Source: Sinonovacula constricta
Lineage: Eukaryota; Mollusca; Bivalvia; Cardiida; Solecurtidae
Reading direction: 5' to 3'
Length of the DNA stretch: 64,000 nucleotides
NCBI GenBank assembly: GCA_007844125.1
Contig: CM017572.1
Location: forward strand, 30,155,191 to 30,219,190
Shown piece after piece: positions 1 through 42,025 of this stretch. The notes beneath the pieces were generated by a model. It did no database searches, was not told the DNA's origin, and worked only from the letters and a program-made list of their open reading frames with translations. Position numbers and translations under genes: made by a program. Positions within the stretch are counted from its first letter, which is position 1. Every line of letters begins with the position of its first letter.

Positions 1-341
1 AAAATAAAAAAAGTGTATGAAGGCAAATGACTGCATTTGTTTAAAACCCAGTGGCAGAAAGACCGTCCTTGGTTGAGATACGACCAAGGCCCCTGCTTGA
101 TGTTTTGCGGTAATTTTTTCAGGCTATTGAAACCAATTTTGGGCAAGTGATTTTTCCCAGTGGCTTGCCCAAAGGGGCAAGTGGTTTGAAACAATTAAGC
201 CGAAGACTGAATATGGATCTTCATTGACATTGAATCTATTGACTTGGTATTATCTTAACTTGTAGCTTTGGTTCATCGGAATATGCTCGTCTTGTTGAGC
301 AACTTGATGGATGTATGTTTAATTGTTTCTGTCATCGTCAG
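1..341. other. COP1 intron upstream of first exon in window
   Basis: No exon, tRNA or known repeat recognised; a short near-repeat (ttgggcaagtg / ttgcccaaagg) at about 140-190 forms a small hairpin. Confidence 0.5.
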
Positions 342-30564
<30,223 letters not shown>

Positions 30565-31160
30565 AAAGAGATTGTAGCCTTCGACGAACAACATAAACCA
30601 CTGACCTCAAAACGTCTTCACCTCCTGTTGTGACACATCGTAACCATGGCAAATGTAGTACACTTCCCTACCAAAGAAGTGTTGCCGTAGAAACCGATCT
30701 GTGAGTTGCATTTACATAGCAACTAAGGTGTAACAACTGAGCTGCAGGAATAATGGTGTTACCATAGCAGCTGAGTTTCCACAACACTTCCCAACTATAA
30801 GTGATATCATCATTGAATCTGAGCTCCAAGTGCCACTTCCTTAGCAACAGTGGTATAACCAGAGTACATAAGCTGCAGTAGCCGCCTTCCCTAGCAACCT
30901 AGGCGTAACCATTGCATTTTAAACTGCAAAAATCACAACCAACTTCCATGAGTTATAACCATAAAAAACTAAGCTTCACCAAACAGTTTTCCTTAGCAAC
31001 AGTGGAGTTACCATAGCAACTGTGTTTCGCCAGCCCACAGCAAATCAACAGTTGTGTTACCGGTCTGGTTTCAATGACAACCTTCCTGGTATGAACTCAC
31101 GTTGCCATAGAAACTATACAAGTCATTTTGTTGACATAGTAACTTCTTATTGTCTAGACA
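30565..31160 (+). promoter_or_regulatory. Probable COP1 3' UTR with X-box-like motif cluster
   Basis: No coding signal follows the stop. The stretch is a very degenerate tandem repeat (unit roughly 40-50 bp) in which motifs like ttaccatagcaac and ccttagcaac recur. Sites resembling the RFX X-box (GTTRCCATRGYAAC) occur at 30758-30771, 31007-31020 (GTTACCATAGCAAC, a full fit), 31101-31114 and 31130-31143. Whether these act on DNA or RNA, or are only repeat remnants, is unknown. The first clear AATAAA downstream (31590-31595) lies inside an inverted-repeat element, so the true mRNA end is not resolved. Confidence 0.5.
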
Positions 31161-31168
31161 CATGTTTC

Positions 31169-31773
31169 CAGGGTTCGACTCGTTAACTTATTTTTGCAAG
31201 GGGTCCACAGGACCTGTTAAAACAGGGCCGTAAAAAGTACTGGTCCTCCCCTTAAAGTACTGGTCCTCCCCTTAAAGTACTGGTCCTTCCAATCCTGAAT
31301 CCAGTTTTTATCAAAATATAAGAATATAAAGGCTAATTGTTTGATTTTATTTTTAACATACACACTTCATTTCCCGCGCTTTTCGGAAAATGTGTCCTTC
31401 CGCTTATTTAAGGACCTAAAAAAAAAATGTTACAAACTTTTAAGATAATGTATAAATCATTATTTTATTTATTCTTTTGATAGTTTTCTTCCATAAAAAT
31501 GTTCCCATCTCATTTTAAACGTCTTTTTACGAAGTCTGCAGAGACCTGTAGAGTGAACATGTTCTCTTTTAAGCATCTTGGGAACTTGGAATAAATGTTG
31601 TTTATTTTGTCAGGGTTTGTCGAAAAAATAATTTGTCAGCTATTTCAATAAAAATTTCATGAGGACTCTTGGATTTTACTGGTCCGACAGACCAGCCAGC
31701 TTCCAGGTGTCAGTGGACCTTCTTAAAATCGACTGGTCTCGGACCGACAGACCAGCGTTAATGTCGAACCCTG
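31169..31773 (+). mobile_element. CAGGG-ended inverted-repeat element
   Basis: 605 bp with inverted ends cagggttcgactcgttaac and gcgttaatgtcgaaccctg, flanked by gtttc on both sides (31164-31168, 31774-31778). The internal motif actggtcctccccttaaagt is duplicated. CAGGG ends recall hAT elements, but the visible duplication is only 5 bp, not 8. Confidence 0.72.
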
Positions 31774-31928
31774 GTTTCAGCTTTGGGTAGAAACTCATTG
31801 AACCAGTGTTTATCTTACATGTCTGCCGACTTGAGGCCTTTCATTTGTTTGCCTTGTGTTGTTATTGTGTGTTCGATTTTTATTTATTTTTTGAGTAAAT
31901 TCTTTAATTTTCTAAAAAAATTCCTAAT

Positions 31929-32448
31929 GATAGTTTCCATGTGATGTCATCGACACTGATAAGACAGTTTAAGGCAGCCATCTTTGTGGGCAGAAGCTAA
32001 TGCAGGCGGAAATCGGCAAAAATGTGCTGTATTAAACTCACCACTGTGTTGTTGTTTTTCAGTCTATTTTACTGAATTTTATATCAAATTGAACAGCTTT
32101 TATTAAGTATTTTAAATATCAAAACTATATTTTGATAGTTTCAAAGGTTAAAGAAATACAACCGAAAATCATACACTGTTCATTTTGTTTTAAGTACGAG
32201 CCAATAGTTTTATTTATTTCTGTGTATTAATTATGTGTGCATTTATCAATTGTAAAAATATTGTTTTTTAAAAATATGAATATCAAGAGTTTTCCAATGG
32301 TGTATAGCTTTTAATTTTCGGACCACAAATGAAGACATTACAAGAAAATAAAATTTAACCTTCTATATAATTCATATGAAAATCCCTTGAAGTTACCATC
32401 AAAGATGGCTGCCAAGGTAAGGGATCTTCACTGATGTGGAAACTATCT
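31929..32448 (+). mobile_element. MITE family M copy 1
   Basis: 520 bp with inverted ends gatagtttcca and tggaaactatc and inner inverted motifs ggcagccatctttg / caaagatggctgcc. A second copy is at 44931. Confidence 0.78.
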
Positions 32449-32654
32449 ATAGATTTAGTTCCAGATAGGAACTTGAGTATAACAGTTATTTTGAAAGCCA
32501 GTTTTTTTAAGAACATGCCAGCATCTGATATAGTCCCATGTTAGTGATGCCAAGTCAGAATGTGTATCTAAGACCTATACTGTAGTTTCCATAATTTTAG
32601 AAAAAGAATTCTTATACTCAAAAAGTGATAGATCTACCAGTATAGCTTGGTTTT

Positions 32655-32745
32655 TCAACTTGTAAATTATATCGGTGTAAATTATATAGGTGTAACTTAT
32701 ATTGGTGAAAATTATATCGATGTAAATTATATCGGTGTTGCCGGT
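32655..32745 (+). repeat. Short 15-16 bp tandem repeat
   Basis: About five units near ggtgtaaattatatc in the intergenic region. Confidence 0.8.
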
Positions 32746-32910
32746 TACATCATAAACATATTAAAATACGCACTGAGATTGCCTGGGGCGTATTTTCATA
32801 GGGTACGACATGTCCCAGGACAAAACATAAATATGCCTTACTTTTGTTTTCCGAAATTGTAAACCAGTTCTTAGTGAACTTAAAAAAGCCGGGGAATGTA
32901 TGATAAAAGT

Positions 32911-33145
32911 ATGATACGCAACTCATTTGCCAAGCCTGACTTTAAAGTCAAAATACTTAGTTTTAAAGTGAAGTTGTGATTACAGCAAACTGAATACAGC
33001 AATCGTGAACACACTTTGTATGTTAACATTATTAGTGCACAGTAATATTGAGAGGATATCCTAGGCTGGAAAAACCTGGAATTTAACCAAAAAACCTTGA
33101 AAAAGTCTGGAATTTTACCAGCAGAAATTAGTGGGAGCTCTGTGG
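32911..33145 (+). repeat. Dispersed repeat S, partial copy 2
   Basis: Shares gccaagcctgactttaaagt, attattagtgcacagtaata, gagaggatatcctaggctgg and accagcagaaatt with the copy at 21212. Confidence 0.75.
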
Positions 33146-33177
33146 ATATGTATGGTCATGAATGAACATCATGTCCA

Positions 33178-33575
33178 TGTTATTTTGCAATGGGGTACAT
33201 TGGTGAAATGGAAATTGTCTCCCTTGTTAGTTAATATCCGAGGCATTCCAAACAATAGGTAGGTCCTTTCTATTGAAATTATTGGACTCTATCGCCTGTT
33301 CTTTTGTAGATATTGCAATTACAAACAGTGAAATTTCTTACTTTTGCATAAATATAAGCTTAAAAACCATTCAAATACTTACAGAGATTTGATGATTCAA
33401 AAAGAAAAGGGAAATGTCTGTTTATGATTGTTAACCTGGGTATCACAAGAAAGGTGAAAAGGTCAACATACACCCCATAGAGCACAAGCATAAAAACTGA
33501 GTAAAACAAATGAAAGGACCTACTTGCATTTAGGGAATATTCAGAGGAGATTATTCATTAAAGTCTCTCATTGTA
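33178..33575 (+). repeat. Dispersed repeat X, copy 2
   Basis: Contains ggtacattggtgaaatggaa, aaatttcttacttttgcata and gaaaggacctacttgcattt. Directly followed by the F element, as in copy 1 but with X inverted. Confidence 0.8.
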
Positions 33576-33589
33576 TGACAAAAGCTATA

Positions 33590-36272
33590 TTCTAACACTA
33601 TCAATACTTTATGTCTATAAACAAAGAAGCATTCTGCCGTGATAAAAAATAAATGATATATCACGGCATTAAGCGGAACTCTTTTACTGCAGTAGAATCG
33701 CTGTTCCTTTTACTTTCTCTCCCCATTTTCGTATTGCTGACCAAGCTGACATATTGTGATAAGTTGTTCTTTTCGTTTCACCTAAAACTTTGCCCTATCT
33801 TGGAAAGTAACAGTTTTGTTTTACTATTAACATATGTGTTAAATTATGATAGAAAATAAATTAATTAAATATGCAATTTCGTCGGTTGTTGATATTTAAC
33901 AAAAATAACTAGTACGCAATGGAAACAATCTAACAACAATGCGTAAATTTTAGTTCGAAATTGTAGTTCGCATATATGTCCCTTTTAAGTAAAATTTCTT
34001 GTAGAACTTGTTAGAATGAAAATAGATCTTAAGTTTGCATGATCTAATGCCCAATATATCACAGTTTCTCATTCAGATGCTTATGGCCTTCATAATTAAA
34101 TTAATACACATCTGAACTCGAAACTCCGGCCTATGGTCTTCGTAATAAAATTAATATGCATCTGAACTCGAAACTCCGGCCTATGGCCTTCGTAATTAAA
34201 TTAATACACATCTGAACTCGAAACTCCGGCCTATGGTCTTCGTAATAAAATTAATATGCATCTGAACTCGAAACTCCGGCCTATGGCCTTCGTAATTAAA
34301 TTAATATGCATCTGAACTCGAAACTCCGGCCTATGGCCTTCGTAATTAAATTAATATGCATCTGAACTCGAAACTCCGGCCTATGGCCTTCGTAATTAAA
34401 TTAATACGCATCTGAACTCGAAACTCCGGCCTATGGTCTTCGTAATAAAATTAATATGCATCTGAACTCGAAACTCCGGCCTATGGCCTTCGTAATTAAA
34501 TTAATATGCATCTGAACTCGAAACTCCGGCCTATGGCCTTCGTAATAAAATTAATATGCATCTGAACTCGAAACTCCGGCCTATGGTCTTCGTAATAAAA
34601 TTAATATGCATCTGAACTCGAAACTCCGGCCTATGGCCTTCGTAATTAAATTAATATGCATCTGAACTCGAAACTCCGGCCTATGGCCTTCGTAATAAAA
34701 TTAATATGCATCTGAACTCGAAACTCCGGCCTATGGCCTTCATAATTAAATTAATACGCATCTGAACTCGAAACTCCGGCCTATGGTCTTCGTAATTAAA
34801 TTAATATGCATCTGAACTCGAAACTCCGGCCTATGGCCTTCGTAATTAAATTAATATGCATCTGAACTCGAAACTCCGGCCTATGGCCTTCATAATTAAA
34901 TTAATATGCATCTGAACTCGAAACTCCGGCCTATGGCCTTCGTAATTAAATTAATATGCATCTGAACTCGAAACTCCGGCCTATGGCCTTCGTAATTAAA
35001 TTAATATGCATCTGAACTCGAAACTCCGGCCTATGGCCTTCGTAATTAAATTAATATGCATCTGAACTCGAAACTCCGGCCTATGGCCTTCGTAATTAAA
35101 TTAATATGCATCTGAACTCGAAACTCCGGCCTATGGCCTTCGTAATTAAATTAATATGCATCTGAACTCGAAACTCCGGCCTATGGTCTTCGTAATTAAA
35201 TTAATATGCATCTGAACTCGAAACTCCGGCCTATGGTCTTCGTAATTAAATTAATATGCATCTGAACTCGAAACTCCGGCCTATGGTCTTCGTAATTAAA
35301 TTAATATGCATCTGAACTCGAAACTCCGGCCTATGGCCTTCGTAATTAAATTAATACGCATCTGAACTCGAAACTCCGGCCTATGGCCTTCGTAATTAAA
35401 TTAATACGCATCTGAACTCGAAACTCCGGCCTATGGCCTTCGTAATTAAATTAATACGCATCTGAACTCGAAACTCCGGCCTATGGCCTTCATAATTAAA
35501 TTAATATGCATCTGAACTCGAAACTCCGGCCTATGGCCTTCATAATTAAATTAATATGCATCTGAACTCGAAACTCCGGCCTATGGCCTTCATAATTAAA
35601 TTAATATGCATCTGAACTCGAAACTCCGGCCTATGGCCTTCGTAATTAAATTAATACGCATCTGAACTCGAAACTCCGGCCTATGGCCTTCGTAATTAAA
35701 TTAATATGCATCTGAACTCGAAACTCCGGCCTATGGCCATTATAATAAAATTAATATGCATCTGAACTCGAAACTCCGGCCTATGGCCTTCATAATTAAA
35801 TTAATATGCATCTGAACTCGAAACTCCGGCCTATGGCCTTCGTAATTAAATTAATACGCATCTGAACTCGAAACTCCGGCCTATGGCCTTCGTAATTAAA
35901 TTAATATGCATCTGAACTCGAAACTCCGGCCTATGGCCTTCATAATTAAATTAATATGCATCTGAACTCGAAACTCCGGCCTATGGCCTTCATAATTAAA
36001 TTAATACGCATCTGAACTCGAAACTCCGGCCTATGGTCTTCGTAATAAAATTAATATGCATCTGAACTCGAAACTCCGGCCTATGGCCTTCGTAATTAAA
36101 TTAATACGCATCTGAACTCGAAACTCCGGCCTATGGCCTTCATAATTAAATTAATACGCATCTGAACTCGAAACTCCGGCCTATGGCCTTCATAATTAAA
36201 TTAATATGCATCTGAACTCGAAACCATGATATATTTGGCGTTAGATCACACAACTTAAAATCTATTTCCTAA
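33590..36272 (+). mobile_element. Hairpin element F, copy expanded into a satellite
   Basis: Left part matches 13230-13672 and the outer arms match (34039-34075 and 36222-36247), but the central unit has been amplified about 43 times. Downstream it ends with the same aaaatctatttcctaa as the short copy. Confidence 0.85.
34081..36222 (+). repeat. 50-bp satellite, about 43 units
   Basis: Unit of exactly 50 bp containing gcatctgaactcgaaactcc, ggcctatggccttcg and taattaaattaatat. Units are almost identical; most variants are cgtaat/cataat and tacgca/tatgca, C-to-T or G-to-A changes at CpG, plus ggcctt/ggtctt and taatta/taataa. Confidence 0.95.
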
Positions 36273-36275
36273 GTA

Positions 36276-36395
36276 ACATGTGGTGAGCCGCTGGTTCTAC
36301 TCAGAAATAAGCTTGCATCCTTCTCCTCCAATAAATAGTTTCGTGTCCACGATGTCACCATAATTGTGTCAGTGCTATGTAACAAAAATGCAAAA
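36276..36395 (+). mobile_element. SINE family C, 3' fragment
   Basis: 3' part only (ggttctactcagaaataagc ... gtgctatgtaacaaaaatg); its tail is the target of the family B insertion that follows. Confidence 0.7.
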
Positions 36396-36700
36396 ACCGG
36401 ACCTGGTAGCGCAAAAGGTAAAGCATCTGCTCCAGATACGGGAGGGCCCGGGTTTGATCCTGGGCCGCGACATACCAAAGTCGTTAAAAATGGTAGTCGT
36501 ATATCTCCCTTGCTAATGCTCAAGCAAATATAAGGGTAGTTCCATGACTGGTTGGTCCGGTGTCAGGATAATATACTGGGTGTGGTATCATGCCAGGTGT
36601 TCACAGCATGCTATACACAGTGAATGCAGCACTATATCTACTTAAGTGGACACCGTCTCCAGATAACTGAAATGCTGTTGGTGGGACGATAAACCCAATA
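36396..36700 (+). mobile_element. SINE family B copy with 15-bp target duplication
   Basis: Full-length copy flanked by aacaaaaatgcaaaa on both sides (36381-36395 and 36701-36715). It inserted into the 3' end of a family C SINE fragment. Confidence 0.93.
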
Positions 36701-36758
36701 AACAAAAATGCAAAACAAAGCCTATAGTGACATCTAGCTATTGAAAGTAGAGGAAGAT

Positions 36759-36924
36759 TTGTTTGTTTGTTTATTGGGTTTATCGACCCACCAACAGTAT
36801 TTCAGTTATCTGGAGACGGTGTCCACTTGAAGCAGATATAGTGCTGCCTTCATTGTGTATTGCATGCCGTGAACACCTGGCATGATACAACACCCAGTCA
36901 CATTATCCTGACACCGGGTCAACC
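36759..36924 (-). mobile_element. 5'-truncated SINE family B with 13-bp target duplication
   Basis: Reverse-orientation 3' half of family B flanked by a perfect direct repeat AGTAGAGGAAGAT (36746-36758 and 36925-36937). Truncation plus duplication is the usual mark of target-primed reverse transcription. Confidence 0.93.
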
Positions 36925-36936
36925 AGTAGAGGAAGA

Positions 36937-37010
36937 TCACGGTCAACTAATGTGTTACCAAAAATAATGCATGAGTGTTACCTCATCTCGCGCGGAAGGT
37001 TATGTGATAA
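36937..37010 (+). repeat. Dispersed repeat D, short copy 3
   Basis: Only the right end: taatgtgttaccaaaaataa, gcatgagtgttacctcatct, gaaggttatgtgataaatat. Confidence 0.7.
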
Positions 37011-37709
37011 ATATATGATTACAACAGGGAGGAAAATCTTTCTTTTTTTCGTGTATTTTTATCAAACTCATACCAAATATAGGACAATAGTGTAGATATA
37101 GCTCTTTTGCAGATAAATGGAAAAAGTAAAAGCCATCACTTTTTTTGCATAGTTTCCAATCTGGTTGCATAAACTGAATGATTTGGTTGTATTTATTTCA
37201 TATTTGATAAAAATATAAATTATAATTAAAATGAATTTTAGATTACCATGTGTTCTTTGACTAAATATTTATTTTTTTGTCAGAAATGTCAAACTTAAAA
37301 GACGTTTTTGACAAAAAAGTACTAATGACCAAGTCATGACAAGTAACACAAAGCAATGTACTTTTTTAAATGATATCTTTGCAGTTAATATACAATAAAA
37401 ATACCTTAGTAATACAATTTATGCAACCAGATTTGAAACAAAAATTTAATGGCTGTTATTTTTTCCAGTTATCTGAAAAAGGCCCATATCTCCCTTACTA
37501 AAACAAATCCACATACAGAATATTTGATAAGCACAAATAACAATATTGTAATACTGCATTAAAATCAGTCATAATTAGCAGTGTTGCTTAGCAACATACA
37601 CAGTATCACTGGCTGAATAGGCATTTTATATTATTATTATATGCGTGTTAAACAAATAACAAAAACGTATAATTTAAATTTTTCAATTCAAATATTGTTA
37701 TTTATTGTG
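37011..37709. other. Intergenic, nothing recognised
   Basis: Very AT-rich; no open frame, repeat or RNA gene identified. Confidence 0.5.
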
Positions 37710-37995
37710 ACAGAATATTAATATCGTAATTAATCCATTGCATCAGTTAGAATATTAATAATTTAATTAATCCATTGCATCAATTAGAATATTAATAATT
37801 TAATTAATTCATTGCATCAATTAGAATATTAATAACTTAATTAATCCATTGCATCAATTAGAATATTAATAACTTAATTAATCCATTGCATCAATTAGAA
37901 TATTAATAACTTAATTAATCTATTGCATCAATTAGAATATTAATAACTTAATTAAACCATTGCATCAGTTAGAATATTAATAACTTAATAAAGTT
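37710..37995 (+). repeat. 37-bp tandem repeat, about 7 units
   Basis: Unit gaatattaataacttaatta followed by atccattgcatcaatta, period exactly 37. Confidence 0.92.
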
Positions 37996-38340
37996 GGTAT
38001 CCGACAGTTTGCCTACATCTTATATATGTAACAATGTCAGTAAATAAGAACAATTGCGATTCCTGCTAAAAATAGACATCGACGCCACAGTGGATGACGT
38101 GGATGAACTAAAACATTAGTGGTCACATGGTTTTCTTGGTTTAAAAATGGCTAACTGTCCAGCGTGGCTCAGATAGGAAATATGTTTATAATGACGATTG
38201 TGGCGTTATGGTTCACTTTTCAGACAGGTGTAGGACATCGATAAACAATATTTTACGAGATCTTTTCATATAAAATTGGTTTACTGAGATGTATAATGAA
38301 AATATTTTTGTCTAAACAGTCGGTTACCATCTTTTAAGTT
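37988..38340 (+). mobile_element. Family K MITE copy
   Basis: Starts aagttggtatccgacagttt, contains tgctaaaaatagacatcgac and ggctcagataggaaatatg, ends cagtcggttaccatctttta. Confidence 0.85.
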
Positions 38341-38804
38341 TCGTATATGACATCAATGGCCAATATGTGTATAGGGCAATGTATCTTTGATAAGAAGTTA
38401 CCTCTGGGATGAAGTTGAGAATTATACGGTTTTACAAATTGTTTGGCTGAACCTGTGAAGTATAGTGACTTGGCTGTATATGAAACATGATCATTCTTAC
38501 CCTAAGAATGTAGATAAAAATGAAAGTAAAAAGAAATTATCATATTTGTATAGGTAATAGTTGGTGCTCTTTTCCAGATCAAAAACAATGTATAGTCAAA
38601 GTTTAATAAATTGAAAGGGATTGTGTGCCAACAAAAAATACCAGATCTATTTTAAGGAAAACATTTTGTAGATAGTAAGTCAGATTTATGTTTTGTGTGA
38701 AAGAAAAAACACATATTAACATTAAATATATGTATCAGTGATGATTTTGAATTTCTTTTTTTTTAACATGTTATTTATTTTTATGCAATGAAATTGTTGT
38801 CTGA
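38341..38804. other. Intergenic, nothing recognised
   Basis: AT-rich sequence between a K MITE and the 91-bp array. Confidence 0.5.
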
Positions 38805-40365
38805 TGGTCCTTGTGTGTGTGATGTTTTGATTGGATGATAAACATGTCACTATGAAAGTAAACCATTTGTGACAATGCTCTTAAATCATGGGCTACAGTC
38901 CTTGTGTGTGTAATGTTTTGATTGGATGATAAACTTGTTGCTATGAAACAACCATTTGTGACGATGCTCCCAAATCATGGGCTACAGTCCTTGAGTGTGT
39001 AATGTTTTGATTGGATGATAAACTTGTTGCTATGAAACAACCATTTGTGACGATGCTCCCAAATCATGGGCTACAGTCCTTGAATGTGTAATGTTTTGAT
39101 TGGATGATAAACATGTCACTATGAAAGTAAACCATTTGTGAATGTGCTCCCAAATCATGGGCTACAGTCCTTGTGTGTGTAATGTTTTGATTTGATGATA
39201 AACATGTCACTATGAAAGTAAACCAGTTGTAAAGGTGCTCCCAAATCATGGGCTACAGTCCTTGAATGTGTAATGTTTTGATTGGATGATAAACATGTCA
39301 CTTTGAAAGTAAACCATTTGTGAATGTGCTCCCAAATCATGGGCTACAGTCCTTGAATGTGTAATGTTTTGATTGGATGATAAACATGTCACTATGAAAG
39401 TAAACCATTTGTGAATGTGCTCCCAAATCATGGGCTACAGTCCTTGTGTGTGATGTTTTGATTTGATGATAAACATGTCACTTTGAAAGTAAACCATTTG
39501 TGAATGTGCTCCTAAATCATTGGCTACACTCCTTGTGTGTGTAATGCTTTGATTGGATGATAAACATGTCGCTATGAAAGTTAACCATTTGTGACGATGC
39601 TCCCAAATCATGGGCTACAGTCCTTGTGTGTGTAATGTTTTGATTGGATGATAAACTTGTCGCTATGAAAGTAAACCATTTGTGAAGGTGCTCCCAAATC
39701 ATGGGCTACATTCCTTGTGTGTGATGTTTTGATTGGATGATAAACTTGTCGCTATGAAAGTATACCATTTGTGAAGGTGCTCCCAAATCATGGGCTACAG
39801 TCCTTGTGCGTGTAATGTTTTGATTGGATGATAAACATGTCACTTTGAAAGTAAACCATTTGTGAAGGTGCTCCCAAATCATGGGCTGCAGTCCATGTGT
39901 GGGTAATGTTTTGATTGGATGATAAACATGTCACTATGAAAGTAAACCATTTGTGACGATGCTCCCAAATCATGGGCTACAGTCCTTGAATGTGTAATGT
40001 TTTGATTGCATGATAAACATGTCACTATGAAAGTAAACCATTTGTGAAGGTGCTCCCAAATCATGGGATGCAGTCCATGTGTGTGTAATGTTTTGATTGG
40101 ATGATAAACATGTCGCTATGAAAGTAAACCATTTGTGAAGGTGCTCCCAAATCATGGGCTACAGTCCTTGTGTGTGATGTTTTGATTGGATGATAAACAT
40201 GTCACTATGAAAGTAAACCATTTGTGAAGGTGCTCCCAAATCATGGGCTACAGTCCTTGTGTGTGTAATGTTTTGATTGGATGATAAACATGTAACTATG
40301 AAAGTAAACCATTTGTGAAGGTGCTCCCAAATAATGGGCTACAGTCCTTGTGTGTTACTGTAGAA
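38805..40365 (+). repeat. 91-bp minisatellite, about 17 units
   Basis: Unit with taatgttttgattggatgat, aaacatgtcactatgaaagt and gctcccaaatcatgggctac. The minus strand gives overlapping 61-codon open frames every 91 bp; not genes. Confidence 0.95.
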
Positions 40366-40382
40366 TGAATGCAACAAGTGAA

Positions 40383-40588
40383 CAGGGTTGTCACTAGAAA
40401 TATTTTGAGCAGGCTCAATTAACTTTTGAGGAGGCTAGGCTATGCGAGCGCCGAAGGTGCGAAGCATTGCTAGGGGTTCCGGGGCCATGCTCTTGACTGA
40501 TTTTCTTTTTTTTTTCCAATTTGAGGCAGCCCGATTTTCATTTGAGGCGGTCAAATCGGCCGCCAGCCGCCTCCTAATGACAACCCTG
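40383..40588 (+). mobile_element. Short CAGGG-ended MITE
   Basis: 206 bp with inverted ends cagggttgtca and tgacaaccctg and a relatively GC-rich middle (gcgagcgccgaaggtgcgaa). The flanking duplication is unclear. Confidence 0.72.
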
Positions 40589-40714
40589 TATGAAGAGCCA
40601 ACTGTTATCTCATATTTACTATAAACCTGCTCAATTAGTCAACAATCACTACAAAACCCATAGCTGTTTTCAAACAGCTTCATACAAGGATATTTCAAGA
40701 GACTGCAGTGAATA

Positions 40715-41160
40715 GTGCAGACTGCAGCGACTTGTCCAGACTGCAGCGACTTGTCCAGACTGCAGCGACTTGTCCAGACTGCAGAATATCGCAGACTGCA
40801 GCGACTTGTCCAGACTGCAGAATATCGCAGACTGCAGAGACTTGTCCAGACTGCAGAATATCGCAGACTGCAGAGACTTGTCAGGACTGCAGAATATCGC
40901 AGACTGCAGAGACTTGTCAGGACTGTAGAATATCGCAGACTGCAGAGACTTGTCAGGACTGCAGAATATCGCAGACTGCAGAGACTTGTCAGGACTGCAG
41001 AATATCGCAGACTGCAGAGACTTGTCTGGACTGCAGAATATTGCAGACTGCAGAGACTTGTCCAGACTGCAGAGACTTGTCAGGACTGCAGAATATCGCA
41101 GACTGCAGACTTGTCCGGACTGCAGAAAATCGCAGACTGCAGCAAGACTGCAGCAAATTG
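40715..41160 (+). repeat. 36-bp minisatellite with PstI-like CTGCAG core
   Basis: About 12 units of gcagactgcagagacttgtc plus cagactgcagaatatc; the unit has inner near-repeats of ctgcag. Open frames here are Cys/Thr-rich by-products. Confidence 0.93.
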
Positions 41161-41204
41161 AGCAGTCAGATCAGACAGCACCCCCTGGGACCTACACTGT
41201 TATA

Positions 41205-42025
41205 TCAGGTTGTGCAGGTTGCTTTCCTTGAATATTGTCAAGTTGCTTCCCTTGAGTCTGTGTAAGTTGCTTCCCTTGAATATGTGCAAGTGGCATCTCT
41301 TGAATATGTGTAAGTTGCTTCCCTTGAATCTGTGCAAGTGTCTTCCCTTGAGTCTGTGTAAGTTGCTTCCCTTGAGTCTGTGTAAGTTGCTTCCCTTGAG
41401 TATGTACAAGTTGCTTCCCTTGAGTCTTTACAAGTGACTTTTCTTGAATTTGTACAAGTAGCTTCCCTTGAGTCTTTGCAAGTGGCTTCCCTTGAATTTG
41501 TGCAAGTGGCTTCCCTTGAGTCTTTGCAAGTTGCTTTCCTTGAGTATGTGCAAGTTGCTTCCCTTGAATATGTGCAAGTGGCTTCCCTTGAATATGTGCA
41601 AGAGGCTTCCCTTTAGTCTGTGTAAGTTGCTTCCCTTGAGTATGTATAAGTTGCTTCCCTTGAGTCTTTGCAAGTGACTTTCCTTGAATATGTGCAAGTG
41701 TCTTTCCTTGAGTATGTGCAAGTGACCTCCCTTGAGTCTGTAAGTTGCTTCCCTTGAGTCTTTGCAAGTTTCTTCCCTTGAATATGTGCAAGTGGCTTCC
41801 CTTGAGTATGTGAAAGTGACCTCCCTTGAGTCTGTTAGTTGCTTCTCTTGGGTGTGTACAAGCTGCTTCCATTGATTCTTTGCAAGTGACTTCCCTTGAA
41901 TATGTGCAAGTGGCTTCCCTTGGGTATCTGCAAGTGACCTCCCTTGAGTCTGTGTAAGTTGCTTCCCTTGAAAATGTACAAGTGACTTCCCTTTAATATG
42001 TGCAAGTTGTCTCCCTTAAGTTCAT
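41205..42025 (+). repeat. 24-bp minisatellite, about 34 units
   Basis: Unit ttgcttcccttgagtctgtg plus taag, period 24 = 8 codons, so both strands give 8-residue periodic open frames (minus strand QGKQLTQT, HILKGSNL types). No start, splice or homology evidence of a gene. Confidence 0.93.

Noticed and set aside
34081..36222. CRISPR array
   Set aside because: Units are tandem with no unique spacers, and the genome is animal.
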